Positions 25,244-34,368 of a DNA stretch of 47,630 nt are shown here, in pieces. Below the pieces are notes generated by a model that saw only the letters and a list, made by a program, of their open reading frames with translations, was not told the DNA's origin and made no database searches. The first letter of the stretch is position 1; every line of letters begins with the position of its first letter. Source of the stretch: an uncultured Lachnospiraceae bacterium. Its GTDB lineage: Bacteria; Bacillota; Clostridia; Lachnospirales; Lachnospiraceae. Where the stretch lies: NCBI GenBank assembly GCA_910586005.1, contig CAJUHG010000006.1, positions 22,445 to 70,074 on the forward strand. The letters run 5' to 3'. Both the position numbers and the translations under genes were made by a program.

Positions 25244-28200
25244 TTACTCTACCTTGGATTCATCCTCTACTTCAGGTATTTCTGATTCATTTTTATCTAT
25301 TATCTTAGATTCTTCGTTTGATTCAGAATTATCATCTTCTGATTCATTGGATATCTTAGAATCATCCTCTGATTCATTGGATACCTTAGAATCATCTTCT
25401 GATTCATTAGATACCTTAGAATCATCTTCTGATTCATTGGATATCTTAGAATCATCTTCTGATTCATTAGATACCTTAGAATCATCTCCCGATTCATTCA
25501 AGTTGTCAGAATCCTCTACCATATCTTCTGGTTTATCTTCTTCCTGATCAATTAGTTCCGTGGAATGATTATTTTGAATATCCTCTGTTGTTTTTTCTGT
25601 GGTATCTTCTATATTTTGTACTTCCTGATTTACTTCTGGCTGTATTACTTCAAGTATAAATTCAGCTGTTCCTACAAGTGTCTTATTATTTGGATTCACA
25701 ACTGTATAAATAATCTTGTAAGTTCCTTTTGTAGCAAAAGTTACTTTACCTTCCTCTGAAATTGCTATTTCCTTTCCAGATTCATCTAATACTTGTGTTG
25801 TTATGCCATCTGTAAATTTTTCTTGACCTAAAACGGCTGTAACTCCCTCTAATACATCATATGACTTATTTATTTCAACTGTCTTAGTCTTACTCTCATC
25901 TATAGTAATTACTGGAACACGTTCATCTGCATTGACTGTAACCTTCATTTCTACCAATGTTTCCTTTTTATTTGTAGGATTCATAGCAGAATATGTCACT
26001 GTATAAACTCCCGCTTGGCTAAAGGTATACTCTGATTCAGTAAACACAGTTGTCACTTTTTCTGGAGTTGTAACTGTAATTTTTATATTAGAAGTAATAT
26101 CTTCTCCAGATACTAACCTTGCAGTTATTCCATTCCACAGATTTAGGGTTTCTCCATATGATACCGTCTTATCTTTCACACCATTAATTACAGGTGCCTT
26201 GGTATCTTTAACTGTAATTTTTATAACCTTTTTAGCAGTTGCCTTGTTGTTATTTGGGTTTGTTGCAGAATATTCCAAAGTATAGATTCCTGTCTGTTTA
26301 AATCTGTAATTTTTATTCTTTGTAACATCTGTTTTCACTTGTTCTGGAGTTGTCAATGTAATCTTCATATTAGAAGTAATATCTTGACCAGATACTAATT
26401 TTGCTGTTACTCCGCTTCTTAAGCTTAGAAGCTGATTATATTCTATTGTTTTATTTTTTACTCCACGAATTACAGGTGCCTTGGTATCCTCAACTGTAAC
26501 TTTCATAGTTTTCTTAGCAATCGCTTTTTTATTATTTGGATTTGCTACAGAATACTCTACTGTATAAGTTCCCATCTTTTTAAATCTATAGTTCTTATTC
26601 TTTGTAACATCTATTGTTACTTTCTCTGGAGTTGTCAATTTAATTTTCATACTAGAAGTAACATTTTTACCTGATACTAATTTTGCTGTTACTCCACTTC
26701 TTAGGCTTAGAAGCTGATTATATTCTATTGTTTTATTTTTTACTCCACGAATTACAGGCGGTTTAGTATCCTTGACGGTAACTTTCATCGTCTTCTTAGC
26801 AATTGCTTTTTTATTATTTGGATTTGCTACAGAATACTCTACTGTATAAGTTCCCAATTTACTGAACTTATATTTCTTATATGCTTTTTCACTAAGCTTT
26901 TTAAACTTAGTTGCTTTTGGAACCTTCACTTTAATTACTATACTAGAAGTCATATTTTTACCTGATACTAGTTTAGCTGTTATACCTGACTTTAAGTTTT
27001 GGACTGAATTATATTCTAAAGTCTTCTTGGTTTTTACTCCACTTATATTAGGTTTTTTGGTATCTTTAACAGTATAAATAGTTACTTTCTTAGTAACTGC
27101 CTTCTTATTGTAAGGATTTGTTATAGAATACTCTACACGATAATTTCCTATTTTAGTAAACTTATACTTTGTATATTTTTTACTACTAAGCTTTTTATAG
27201 GTTTTCTCTTTTGGTAACTTAATCCTAACTCCAATCTTAGAAGTAACATTTTCACCAGATACTAATTTTGCAGTTATTTTGGATTTTAAATTCTTAACAG
27301 AATTATATTCTACTACCTTTTTTGATGTAACACCACTTAATTTAGGCTTCTTAGTATCTTTTACAGTAACTTTACTAGTTACTTTTGTAATAATGTTATT
27401 ATTAGGATTTGTTACACTATAATAAATATAATATGTTCCAAGTTTATTAAGTTTTAATGTACTATCTGCATATGGTTGTTCCCCACTGTCTGGAGTAGTA
27501 ACACTAATCTGAAGATTTCCTGTTAAATCCTGCCCTGTTGCATTATAGGCTCGTATATTTTCTCTTAATTCAATGGTAGAATTGTATTCTTTTGTTTGAC
27601 TTTTCTTTACACCACTGATAGTTGCAGGTTGTGTATCCACAACATTATATATAACATCAGCATATGCCATTCTACCTAAAGCATCTGTAACTCGATATGT
27701 AACTTGATAACTCCCCAATCTATGTGTATCTACTGTACCAGCATATGATAAACTACTAGTAATATCATTTCCCAAAGAATCCTTTGCTGTAATACCTACA
27801 AATGGGTTAAACTGGCTTCCATAAGCTATTTGAGTTACTGCACCACTTGTATTGATAGAAGGCATTTTGGAACTATATGGATTTCCTGGTGCAGGATCTG
27901 TTGGGTCCCATCCTTCCCTAACATTTGGTACTTTAATAGCCATTGGTTTTCCAAGTGGATCATTTGCTGAAGAACCATAAAAAATTCTTACGGTTGTTCC
28001 TATTGGGCAATTGTCATAAATCCACTTTGCATCTGCCACTGTCAGACGAACACATCCATGAGAAGCTGTTGTTCCTAACTTATTATATTCTCGATAGGAT
28101 TGTGAGGAATAATCCCCATATCGATAATACCATACCGAATGAAACAAATAAGAACCTGTAATACGTGTACAATATTGTCCATAGGAAGGTCCATCTAGCA

Positions 28201-28438
28201 CATGCCATCTTAACTTTTGGCTTGTATTATAAGTTCCAACAGGAGTTGCATTTCCTGTAGAACATATAAATGCTCTTTCTGGTGTACCATCACTTCGAAA
28301 TACTGTCACTACATTTGTTCCTTTATTTATTTGTAAAGTATAATTTCCTGCCGCCTTCGCCTCGCCATGATAGACGAAAATAGATACTACCAACAGAAAA
28401 CAAAACATAAGTGTACTTATTATTTTCTTTTTTTTCAT
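25244..28438 (-). CDS. Secreted L,D-transpeptidase with eight Ig-like repeats and acidic tail
   Basis: A 1064-residue exported protein. Residues 1-29 are a signal peptide. The YkuD domain (about 33-155) contains TASHGCVRLTVADAKW with nucleophile Cys129 and an upstream FHSVWYYRYGD histidine segment; it should make 3-3 peptidoglycan cross-links or attach proteins to the wall. Eight Ig-like domains of about 85-95 residues follow (DTKKPxIxGVKxKxxxEYN ... TAKLVSGxxxTSxI pattern). The tail (about 955-1064) is strongly acidic with repeats of NESEDDSKVS and has no LPXTG or membrane anchor. The gene stands alone. Family reaction is known; the long stalk is an inference of a wall-spanning or adhesive role. 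Confidence 0.9.
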   Translation of the reverse strand: MKKKKIISTLMFCFLLVVSIFVYHGEAKAAGNYTLQINKGTNVVTVFRSDGTPERAFICSTGNATPVGTYNTSQKLRWHVLDGPSYGQYCTRITGSYLFHSVWYYRYGDYSSQSYREYNKLGTTASHGCVRLTVADAKWIYDNCPIGTTVRIFYGSSANDPLGKPMAIKVPNVREGWDPTDPAPGNPYSSKMPSINTSGAVTQIAYGSQFNPFVGITAKDSLGNDITSSLSYAGTVDTHRLGSYQVTYRVTDALGRMAYADVIYNVVDTQPATISGVKKSQTKEYNSTIELRENIRAYNATGQDLTGNLQISVTTPDSGEQPYADSTLKLNKLGTYYIYYSVTNPNNNIITKVTSKVTVKDTKKPKLSGVTSKKVVEYNSVKNLKSKITAKLVSGENVTSKIGVRIKLPKEKTYKKLSSKKYTKYKFTKIGNYRVEYSITNPYNKKAVTKKVTIYTVKDTKKPNISGVKTKKTLEYNSVQNLKSGITAKLVSGKNMTSSIVIKVKVPKATKFKKLSEKAYKKYKFSKLGTYTVEYSVANPNNKKAIAKKTMKVTVKDTKPPVIRGVKNKTIEYNQLLSLRSGVTAKLVSGKNVTSSMKIKLTTPEKVTIDVTKNKNYRFKKMGTYTVEYSVANPNNKKAIAKKTMKVTVEDTKAPVIRGVKNKTIEYNQLLSLRSGVTAKLVSGQDITSNMKITLTTPEQVKTDVTKNKNYRFKQTGIYTLEYSATNPNNNKATAKKVIKITVKDTKAPVINGVKDKTVSYGETLNLWNGITARLVSGEDITSNIKITVTTPEKVTTVFTESEYTFSQAGVYTVTYSAMNPTNKKETLVEMKVTVNADERVPVITIDESKTKTVEINKSYDVLEGVTAVLGQEKFTDGITTQVLDESGKEIAISEEGKVTFATKGTYKIIYTVVNPNNKTLVGTAEFILEVIQPEVNQEVQNIEDTTEKTTEDIQNNHSTELIDQEEDKPEDMVEDSDNLNESGDDSKVSNESEDDSKISNESEDDSKVSNESEDDSKVSNESEDDSKISNESEDDNSESNEESKIIDKNESEIPEVEDESKVE
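25320..25495. repeat. 30-bp tandem repeat in the L,D-transpeptidase tail
   Basis: About six copies of a 30-bp unit encode NESEDDSK(V/I)S. Variation is mostly synonymous or Val/Ile. It gives a flexible acidic C-terminus and is likely prone to copy-number change. Confidence 0.9.
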
Positions 28439-28508
28439 ACTTATTCTCCGCTATTATTATCTAGTAACCACATTTATATAAAGGCACTACGCCAAATTCT
28501 GATTTTCT
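28439..28508. other. Leader of the L,D-transpeptidase gene
   Basis: A short AT-rich stretch with the ribosome site (GGAGAATAAGT on the minus strand) next to the ATG; no other feature is seen. Confidence 0.4.
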
Positions 28509-28640
28509 CAAGCAACAAGCCAAGTAAGTAGACATGCTAAGTACCCTGTGGGTATGTATAGACATTTGATGACTGCTGCGAGGGTCGAATCCCCGCCCCC
28601 GCGGGGCGTTTCAATTTTAATACTCCACCACAAACAATGG
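28509..28640. repeat. Interspersed element R2, copy b
   Basis: Aligns with 7093-7170 over its first 80 bp (AGCAACAAGCCAAGTAAG, ACCCTGTGGGTATGT, GAGGGTCGAAT). It continues with a CCCCGC-CCC-GCGGGG hairpin followed by GTTTCAATTTT and a second hairpin TCCACCA/TGGCGGA. The GGGTCGAATCC segment resembles a tRNA T-loop, but no acceptor stem or anticodon arm can be built. Confidence 0.65.
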
Positions 28641-28658
28641 CGGATTAACTTAGACACA

Positions 28659-28690
28659 ACTCCCACAAGATAATATTATCTTGTGGGAGT
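28659..28690. terminator. Perfect 32-bp palindrome downstream of pckA
   Basis: ACTCCCACAAGATAAT (28659-28674) is followed directly by its complement to 28690. It is 22 bp past the pckA stop and is the likely end of that transcript, although the T-tract lies ahead of the hairpin rather than after it on the minus strand. Confidence 0.55.
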
Positions 28691-28712
28691 ATAAAAAAAT
28701 TTCTAATTTTTT

Positions 28713-30392
28713 TTATAAAGTATTTGCTTCGTCTACCACTTTCTTAATAGCAGCCGCAGCGTCTTCTGGTAACTTATTAAATCCGCCTTCTGCTTCATCA
28801 AGATTCGTTACATAGTTTAATCTATCCTGCATACGTGCTTTTAACTGCTCAATATAAGTTTTATCGGATAAATCTGGCACAAATCCTTCCCATTCAAAGA
28901 TTTCAATATCAGAGAATGGTCCCCAAGGTTTAAAATCAGCTTTCTTTTCCACAATTGCCTCTAAAACTCCTAGTGTATCCTTAGGCTGAACCTTCTTACC
29001 CATAAATTCACCAGTATTGATAATATAACAATCTACATTTTTGGACTCTACAAGAGATTTAAATTTCTCATAATCATTTACTAATGGATAAGTTCTAAAT
29101 GGGTTTGCATATGGCTCTACAACCAATGCATTTGGGTCAACACCAGCTGCAAGTCTCTCAGCAGTAGAACGTTTGGTAGCAAGTGTTGCTCCCATAACAG
29201 AAGCAAGAGAAGCTCCTTTTAATTTTACTACTGGTGGAATAGTTGGATCTTTCATAATCCAGAAAATAGCATTTACAGGCGCGTCAATCTTGTCTACACG
29301 ATTTGGAGACCATAATTTAGATTTAATTGCACGACCATTACCATTACGTATATCTTCTGTTACTAAAACTACTTTACCATCCTCGTCCAAAGTTGCAGAA
29401 CAATTTTGTGCTGTCAATAAATATTTGTTATCTTCACATGCAGTAGGATAATCTGCTGTTTTATCAAAATAAGTAGGCTCTAATGCCACAGAAGAACATG
29501 TTTCTGCATTGATAATAAACGCATCATCATGTAATACCTTGATAGAAGGATATTTATTATCATGTTTTGCATGTGTAAGAGTAGATTTTCCAGAACCAGA
29601 TAAACCAAATACAGCAGCAACAAATTTAGAACCATCTTCTAAGGTGTACTCTTTCTGTCCACCATGACAAGAAGCATAACCATTTCTATTTGCCAATGCC
29701 CAAGCAAGAGTTAAAGTACCTTTTTTATGTTCACCAAAATATCTCATACCTAAAATTCCTGCACAGTTTGTATCTGTGTTGAAATAGCACAAACAATTTG
29801 GATCACAAATATCTGTTTTATCAGTTCCAGTCCACTGAGGATCAGAGAAAATATAGATGTCTGGCTCATTATCATACAATTTGGAGGATTTATACATCTT
29901 TACATAATTATCAGACATATACTGGAAGTTCAGCATCCAAGAGTATAATAGGTTCTCTTCTCCTTCTGGAATTAACAGATGTGCTTTTACCATAAATTCT
30001 GGATCAAGTCCAATAAATACTTCTGCATGATACATAGTCTTCCATCTGGAATCATAAACTGCATCCATTAAAATCTTATCCAGCTCTGTAGTATTTACTC
30101 CTGGCTTTCCAGTAATTCTTCTTGCAGGTGCATAACGACCTGTAATGGAACCATCATTAAACAACAATACTTTTGCATCTGGCTCTAAACCAAACTCTTC
30201 TCCTCTGTATACAGGCATGTCTGTTACTACAGTTCCTGGAGAATTTTTTGCTAGTTCATATGCTTCTTTTAAAGTATTTACTTTTACTACATTGTTTCCA
30301 TAAAAAGCAGCCTCTATGATAGAACGTGTTTTTGCAAAACCAACTTTTTTGGGGCCGATTTCTGTTCTTGGATAATATGCCTTTGTCGCCAT
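28713..30392 (-). CDS. pckA: Phosphoenolpyruvate carboxykinase (ATP)
   Basis: A 559-residue cytoplasmic enzyme interconverting oxaloacetate + ATP and PEP + CO2 + ADP. The kinase-1a P-loop is GLSGSGKST (263-271, Lys269). Metal and substrate positions are suggested by ASCHGGQKEY and LHDDAF. Length is slightly above the common 530-540, as in other Clostridia. It is transcribed alone. With citrate synthase nearby, it fits carbon flow between PEP and the oxidative C4-C6 branch in a fermenter that may fix CO2 onto PEP. The direction used in this organism is inferred. Confidence 0.95.
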   Translation of the reverse strand: MATKAYYPRTEIGPKKVGFAKTRSIIEAAFYGNNVVKVNTLKEAYELAKNSPGTVVTDMPVYRGEEFGLEPDAKVLLFNDGSITGRYAPARRITGKPGVNTTELDKILMDAVYDSRWKTMYHAEVFIGLDPEFMVKAHLLIPEGEENLLYSWMLNFQYMSDNYVKMYKSSKLYDNEPDIYIFSDPQWTGTDKTDICDPNCLCYFNTDTNCAGILGMRYFGEHKKGTLTLAWALANRNGYASCHGGQKEYTLEDGSKFVAAVFGLSGSGKSTLTHAKHDNKYPSIKVLHDDAFIINAETCSSVALEPTYFDKTADYPTACEDNKYLLTAQNCSATLDEDGKVVLVTEDIRNGNGRAIKSKLWSPNRVDKIDAPVNAIFWIMKDPTIPPVVKLKGASLASVMGATLATKRSTAERLAAGVDPNALVVEPYANPFRTYPLVNDYEKFKSLVESKNVDCYIINTGEFMGKKVQPKDTLGVLEAIVEKKADFKPWGPFSDIEIFEWEGFVPDLSDKTYIEQLKARMQDRLNYVTNLDEAEGGFNKLPEDAAAAIKKVVDEANTL

Positions 30393-31330
30393 TGTTTACT
30401 TTCCTACTACTAAAAACATATAAAAAATTGTATATGCTAGATGATTTAGATAAATCTCATGTGTTATCTTACTATTCATCTAAGTAGTTTTTCCTTTCTT
30501 CCATTTTTAATAATAATAATTTTCTCTATTTTTTCATAACTTTCTCTATTCTGTGCATTTCTCAGCACAAGCAGATAACTTGTGAAAGCATTTTTCATTT
30601 CTTTCACTTTTGCTGCCCTTGGTTCTTGGGACTTGTACCATTGACTAGTTGCACCCATAGACTTCTATATCTTTGTTATATCAGAATATTCCAACTGATA
30701 AGGCCTTTCTTTGTGCAACTTCGCCTGCTATAAAGTCAGCACAAACTATACCTTGGATTTTAGGTATCTTTGGGTATGTACACCCACTCTTAAATACTTA
30801 ATTATCATCTCCTTAAAATTTTAAACTTCACTACTATTAGCATATCCTTTTGCTATTTTTCTGTCAATCTTTTTTTGTCATTTCTTGTAAAAAAAGTATA
30901 TTCTACATATCAGTAACATTTTGAATTGTCAGGTAAATTCAGCCTTACAAATGTAAAATTTTTCTGTACTTCTACCATTCATTTTCATAGCACTGTCTTA
31001 TAAAATTATAACAATCTTTTATAGGATAGAAAATCTCTTAAAATAATATAAAAGATCTTTGGGTAAAATCGCACTACGGCGGAAATGAGTGGAGGTTGAT
31101 GTGAACTTGCTTGTTCTTTGAGTCTTACGCTTTCTTGGAAGCTAATAGGCTTGCAATTATATATTTTTTTAATAAGACTTCCTTATTTTAAACCACTTTT
31201 TGATTTATAACAAAAGAAAGTTCACAAAATATGCTTTCTTTTGTTATCTTTAAATTAAGATTAATTCCTAACTTTTCTCTTGTATTTTTTCATCTTACGT
31301 TTCTTTCATTTCACTTTCTTACTCTTATCT
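30393..31330. other. Long noncoding stretch between pckA and cdd
   Basis: No convincing gene. A 60-codon frame (30658-30476, minus) lacks a ribosome site and looks accidental. The minus strand around 30660-30790 can fold several small hairpins (GGGT-GTACAT-ACCC near 30775, ATACCT/AGGTAT near 30760). A less AT-rich island, GCACTACGGCGGAAATGAGT and following (31071-31160), stands out in composition but matches nothing I know. An element of the hairpin family lies at 31207-31247. Decayed gene or untranslated RNA are both open. Confidence 0.4.
31207..31247 (-). repeat. Interspersed hairpin element, longest stem, opposite orientation
   Basis: ATAACAAAAGAAAG (31207-31220) and CTTTCTTTTGTTAT (31234-31247) form a perfect 14-bp stem around a 13-nt loop; read on the minus strand the loop is CATATTTTGTGAA. 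Compared with 39033-39067, stem bases change in pairs (AATAGAAAG/CTTTCTATT to AAAAGAAAG/CTTTCTTTT). Confidence 0.75.
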
Positions 31331-31735
31331 CTATCTCTTCTTAAGGTTTTCTACAAGAAATGCCTCTGGAAATAATTCACCCAATGTCATAATTTTATAA
31401 TCTTGCTTATTATTAGCAAGAATTACAAGAAAAGTATCAAGATCACAAAATTCTGCTAAAACTTGCCTACACACACCACATGGTGCCAAATAATCGTTAT
31501 TATCACCATTCACTACAATTGCTACAAATTCCCGCTCTCCATCTGAGATTGCTTTAAATATGGCTGTACGCTCTGCACAATTAGTGGCTGAAAATCCAAC
31601 ATTCTCAATATTACATCCTGTATAAATCTTTCCACTTTTGGTCAACAATGCAGCCCCTACTCGAAAATGGGAATAAGGCGCATAAGCAAATTCTTTGGCT
31701 ACAATTGCTTTGACAATCAATTCTTGATACTCCAT
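31331..31735 (-). CDS. cdd: Cytidine deaminase
   Basis: A 134-residue tetrameric-type enzyme that deaminates cytidine and deoxycytidine to uridines for pyrimidine salvage. The zinc site is plain: NCAERTAIF (Cys with catalytic Glu) and PCGVCRQ with two further Cys. The N-terminal AYAPYSHFRVGAALLT block is also typical. Length matches the short Gram-positive form. It stands alone, divergent from the citrate synthase gene; the usual era/diacylglycerol kinase neighbours are absent. Confidence 0.96.
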   Translation of the reverse strand: MEYQELIVKAIVAKEFAYAPYSHFRVGAALLTKSGKIYTGCNIENVGFSATNCAERTAIFKAISDGEREFVAIVVNGDNNDYLAPCGVCRQVLAEFCDLDTFLVILANNKQDYKIMTLGELFPEAFLVENLKKR

Positions 31736-31892
31736 TTTTTCTCCCTTCCACCATGCTCGTGCGGTTATCTTTATTCTAAACTATTTTTGAAAAAAAATCC
31801 ATGAAAATATGTCTAAAATAAATAAAGATTTTATAAATTCGTTCCCAATTTTAAATAAACTATGAAATTTTCGTAAAATTATTATGTTTTTC

Positions 31893-31922
31893 TTGTGCCA
31901 AATTCAAAATATATGTTATGAT
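31893..31922 (+). promoter_or_regulatory. Candidate promoter of the citrate synthase gene
   Basis: TTGTGC (31893-31898), 18-bp spacer, TATGAT (31917-31922). A strong AAAGGGGGC ribosome site follows, 7 bp before the ATG. Confidence 0.5.
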
Positions 31923-31968
31923 ACTTTAATACTTTAAGATATTAAATAACCATATAAAGGGGGCATTT

Positions 31969-33333
31969 ATGAATACAAACTATTTTTGCGAAATTACACC
32001 TGAAATTGCTCAATTAGCTGAATTAAGCCGACAAGCTGCTACAATAAATCCAGCACTTTTTGCAGAATATGATGTTAAAAGAGGTCTGCGTGATTTAAAT
32101 GGAAAGGGCGTTTTAGTAGGGCTAACTGAAATCTCTGATGTTTGTTCTACTAAAATAGTAGATGGTGAACTAGTTCCTGCACCTGGAGAATTGTATTATC
32201 GTGGATATAATGTAAAAGATATTATCAGTGGTCTTTCTGACAGCGCACATTTTGGTTTTGAAGAAAGTACCTATCTTCTATTATTTGGAAAACTTCCAAC
32301 CCAAAAAGAGTTGACAGATTTTTGTGCACAACTTGCTAAATACCGTTCACTTCCCACTAGTTTTGTAAGAGACTTTATCATGAAGGCTCCTAGTCAAGAT
32401 ATGATGAATACATTAGCACGAAGTGTTCTTACACTATATTCCTATGACAACCGTGCAGATGATATTTCCATTCCTAATGTACTTCGTCAATGTCTAACAT
32501 TGATAAGTTTATTTCCACTTTTTTCTGTATATGGATATCAAGCGTATCGTCATTATCATGATGGTGCTAGTCTTTTTATTCATTCACCAGAACCTAATCT
32601 GTCAACTGCAGAAACTATCTTGCATACGTTACGTCCTGACAGTAAATACACACCACTTGAAGCAAAGCTTTTAGATATTTCTTTGATTTTACATATGGAA
32701 CATGGAGGGGGAAACAATTCCACTTTTACGACACATTTAGTATCTTCTTCTGGAACAGATACTTATTCGGTAATTGCTGCATCACTTGGTTCTCTAAAGG
32801 GACCAAAACATGGAGGGGCAAATATTAAAGTAGTAAAAATGTTTGAAGATATGAAAAAACAGATACAAGATTGGAAAGATGAAGATGCAATCAGTGCATA
32901 TTTGACGGCCTTGCTGCATAAAGAGGCTTTCGATCAGGCAGGATTAATTTATGGAATGGGTCATGCGGTGTACTCATTATCTGATCCTCGTGCAGAATTG
33001 TTCCGTACATTTGTAGAACGTCTTTCCAAAGAAAAAGGTCGAGAAGAAGAATTTACACTCTATTCTACAGTAGAACGTCTTGCACCACAAATTATTGCAA
33101 AAGAACGTAAAATATACAAAGGTGTTAGCCCAAATGTAGACTTTTTCTCAGGTTTCGCCTATAGTATGTTAAATCTTCCTTTAGAACTTTATACTCCTAT
33201 TTTTGCTATTGCAAGAATTTCTGGTTGGAGTGCACATCGTTTAGAAGAATTAAGTTACAATGGTAAAATTATGCGCCCTGCTTATAAAAATGTACAAGCA
33301 CATAAAAGTTATATTCCTATGATACAACGTTAA
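31969..33333 (+). CDS. Citrate synthase
   Basis: A 454-residue enzyme condensing acetyl-CoA and oxaloacetate. The catalytic set is readable by comparison with known synthases: His281 in PKHGGAN, His332 in GMGHAVYS and Asp391 in NVDFFSG. EHGGGNNSTFTTH at 244-256 is the conserved active-site helix segment. The N-terminal 60-70 residues extend beyond the short type II form, as is common in Clostridia. It is divergent from cdd with its own promoter and no aconitase or isocitrate dehydrogenase beside it. In anaerobes it usually serves glutamate synthesis by a partial cycle. Citrate rather than 2-methylcitrate activity is inferred; some relatives accept both. Confidence 0.93.
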   Translation: MNTNYFCEITPEIAQLAELSRQAATINPALFAEYDVKRGLRDLNGKGVLVGLTEISDVCSTKIVDGELVPAPGELYYRGYNVKDIISGLSDSAHFGFEESTYLLLFGKLPTQKELTDFCAQLAKYRSLPTSFVRDFIMKAPSQDMMNTLARSVLTLYSYDNRADDISIPNVLRQCLTLISLFPLFSVYGYQAYRHYHDGASLFIHSPEPNLSTAETILHTLRPDSKYTPLEAKLLDISLILHMEHGGGNNSTFTTHLVSSSGTDTYSVIAASLGSLKGPKHGGANIKVVKMFEDMKKQIQDWKDEDAISAYLTALLHKEAFDQAGLIYGMGHAVYSLSDPRAELFRTFVERLSKEKGREEEFTLYSTVERLAPQIIAKERKIYKGVSPNVDFFSGFAYSMLNLPLELYTPIFAIARISGWSAHRLEELSYNGKIMRPAYKNVQAHKSYIPMIQR

Positions 33334-33381
33334 TTTTTTAAATACTCTATAAGGAATTATGGAAATTGTGAAATGATAAGT

Positions 33382-33420
33382 TTGTATCAGTGATAGGATG
33401 CTATTCTTATTCTGATACAA
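33382..33420 (+). terminator. Hairpin after the citrate synthase gene
   Basis: TTGTATCAG (33382-33390) pairs with CTGATACAA (33412-33420), followed only by TCTT. A weak terminator or a processing hairpin 50 bp past the stop. Confidence 0.4.
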
Positions 33421-33498
33421 TCTTCCACAGATTTTAGGAGCGCAAAAAATGATATTAGTAGTGTGCACTTGCGCCCCATAATAAGAAAGTGAAAAATA

Positions 33499-33828
33499 TT
33501 ACCAAAATTTGCTTTTTGCTCGACTTATGGTAATATAAAACCAAATACATACTGTTATAAATAATAAGACAGCCGCCTTCATAATACTATGAATAGGTGT
33601 TATATAATCATTGATAAAACCAATAATACCAAATAAACTTGCCATTGCTCCCATGATTAAGGTTCTTCCATAAATATAATCAATGTAACCTCCAACATCT
33701 CGAATGGTAGTAACCGTCCCACTCCCAATAAACCAGTTAGTTAATTGTCTTGTTTTTTTCATATTTACAGAAGAATAAATGGTATACACTCCATAAATAA
33801 AAATTATCACATCAAATAGTACTAACAT
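33499..33828 (-). CDS. Small membrane protein of unknown function
   Basis: I do not recognise a named family. The 109 residues hold a hydrophobic N-terminus (about 2-18), a short soluble segment NMKKTRQLTNWFIGSGTVTT, and two further transmembrane stretches (about 56-72 and 83-101). A plausible ribosome site (GAAAGGAAATAAG) precedes the ATG and codon use matches neighbours, so it is likely real. It is divergent from the CheY-like gene. A GGGGCGCAA/TTGCGCTCC hairpin (33479-33439, minus) is a possible terminator. Confidence 0.65.
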   Translation of the reverse strand: MLVLFDVIIFIYGVYTIYSSVNMKKTRQLTNWFIGSGTVTTIRDVGGYIDYIYGRTLIMGAMASLFGIIGFINDYITPIHSIMKAAVLLFITVCIWFYITISRAKSKFW

Positions 33829-33925
33829 AACTTATTTCCTTTCTTTAAAAATTATTAATTGTGTATTAATAAAATTATAAACGTTGTCGAAAAGTATTGC
33901 AAATAGTATTTCATAAAAGAAAAGA

Positions 33926-33954
33926 TTGAAACTTCTAAACACTTAGTGTAATAT
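33926..33954 (+). promoter_or_regulatory. Candidate promoter of the CheY-like module
   Basis: TTGAAA (33926-33931), 17-bp spacer, TAATAT (33949-33954). The ATG is at 33992 with AAGGAGCG ahead of it, so the leader is short. Confidence 0.55.
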
Positions 33955-33991
33955 TATATATATATTAATCAATCAACAAGGAGCGATTCGA

Positions 33992-34363
33992 ATGGAAAAT
34001 ACAAAAATATTAATCTGTGATGATTCTGTTCTGGCACGTAAGCAGTTAAAAGATATCATCAAAAAATGTGGCTATGACAATTTTATAGAAGCTTCCAATG
34101 GTCAGGAAGCATTTGACCTGTATAAGGAACACGAGCCAAATCTTTCATTTTTGGACATTGTTATGCCTGTAAAAGACGGTGTTGAGGCTATTCGCGATAT
34201 TCGTGGATTTGATCCAAAGGCTTATATCGTTGTTGTCTCTTCTGTTGGTACCCAGACACAATTAAAAAATGCTATTTTGGAAGGAGCACGCGATTTTGTA
34301 CAAAAGCCTTTCTCTTCTTCTGCAATTGCAGAAATTTTAAAAGGGCGCTTCGAAGGGAGATAA
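33992..34363 (+). CDS. CheY-like single-domain response regulator
   Basis: A 123-residue stand-alone receiver. The acidic pair Asp10-Asp11 (ICDDS), phospho-acceptor Asp55 (LSFLDIVMP), Ser83/84 (VVVSSVG) and Lys105 (VQKPF) are all present, so it should be phosphorylated by a histidine kinase, which is not in the window. There is no output domain, so it must act by binding a partner. The next gene starts 5 bp after the stop and encodes a protein with a CheX-like end, the natural candidate phosphatase or effector. No flagellar or chemoreceptor genes are nearby. Confidence 0.93.
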   Translation: MENTKILICDDSVLARKQLKDIIKKCGYDNFIEASNGQEAFDLYKEHEPNLSFLDIVMPVKDGVEAIRDIRGFDPKAYIVVVSSVGTQTQLKNAILEGARDFVQKPFSSSAIAEILKGRFEGR

Positions 34364-34368
34364 ACATT

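Noticed and set aside
28510..28640. tRNA gene at GGGTCGAATCC
   Set aside because: A T-loop-like string is present, but no acceptor stem, D-arm or anticodon arm can be formed at the proper distances.
30476..30658. 60-codon frame upstream of pckA
   Set aside because: No ribosome site, no recognisable domain, biased Lys/Ile content typical of random AT-rich frames.
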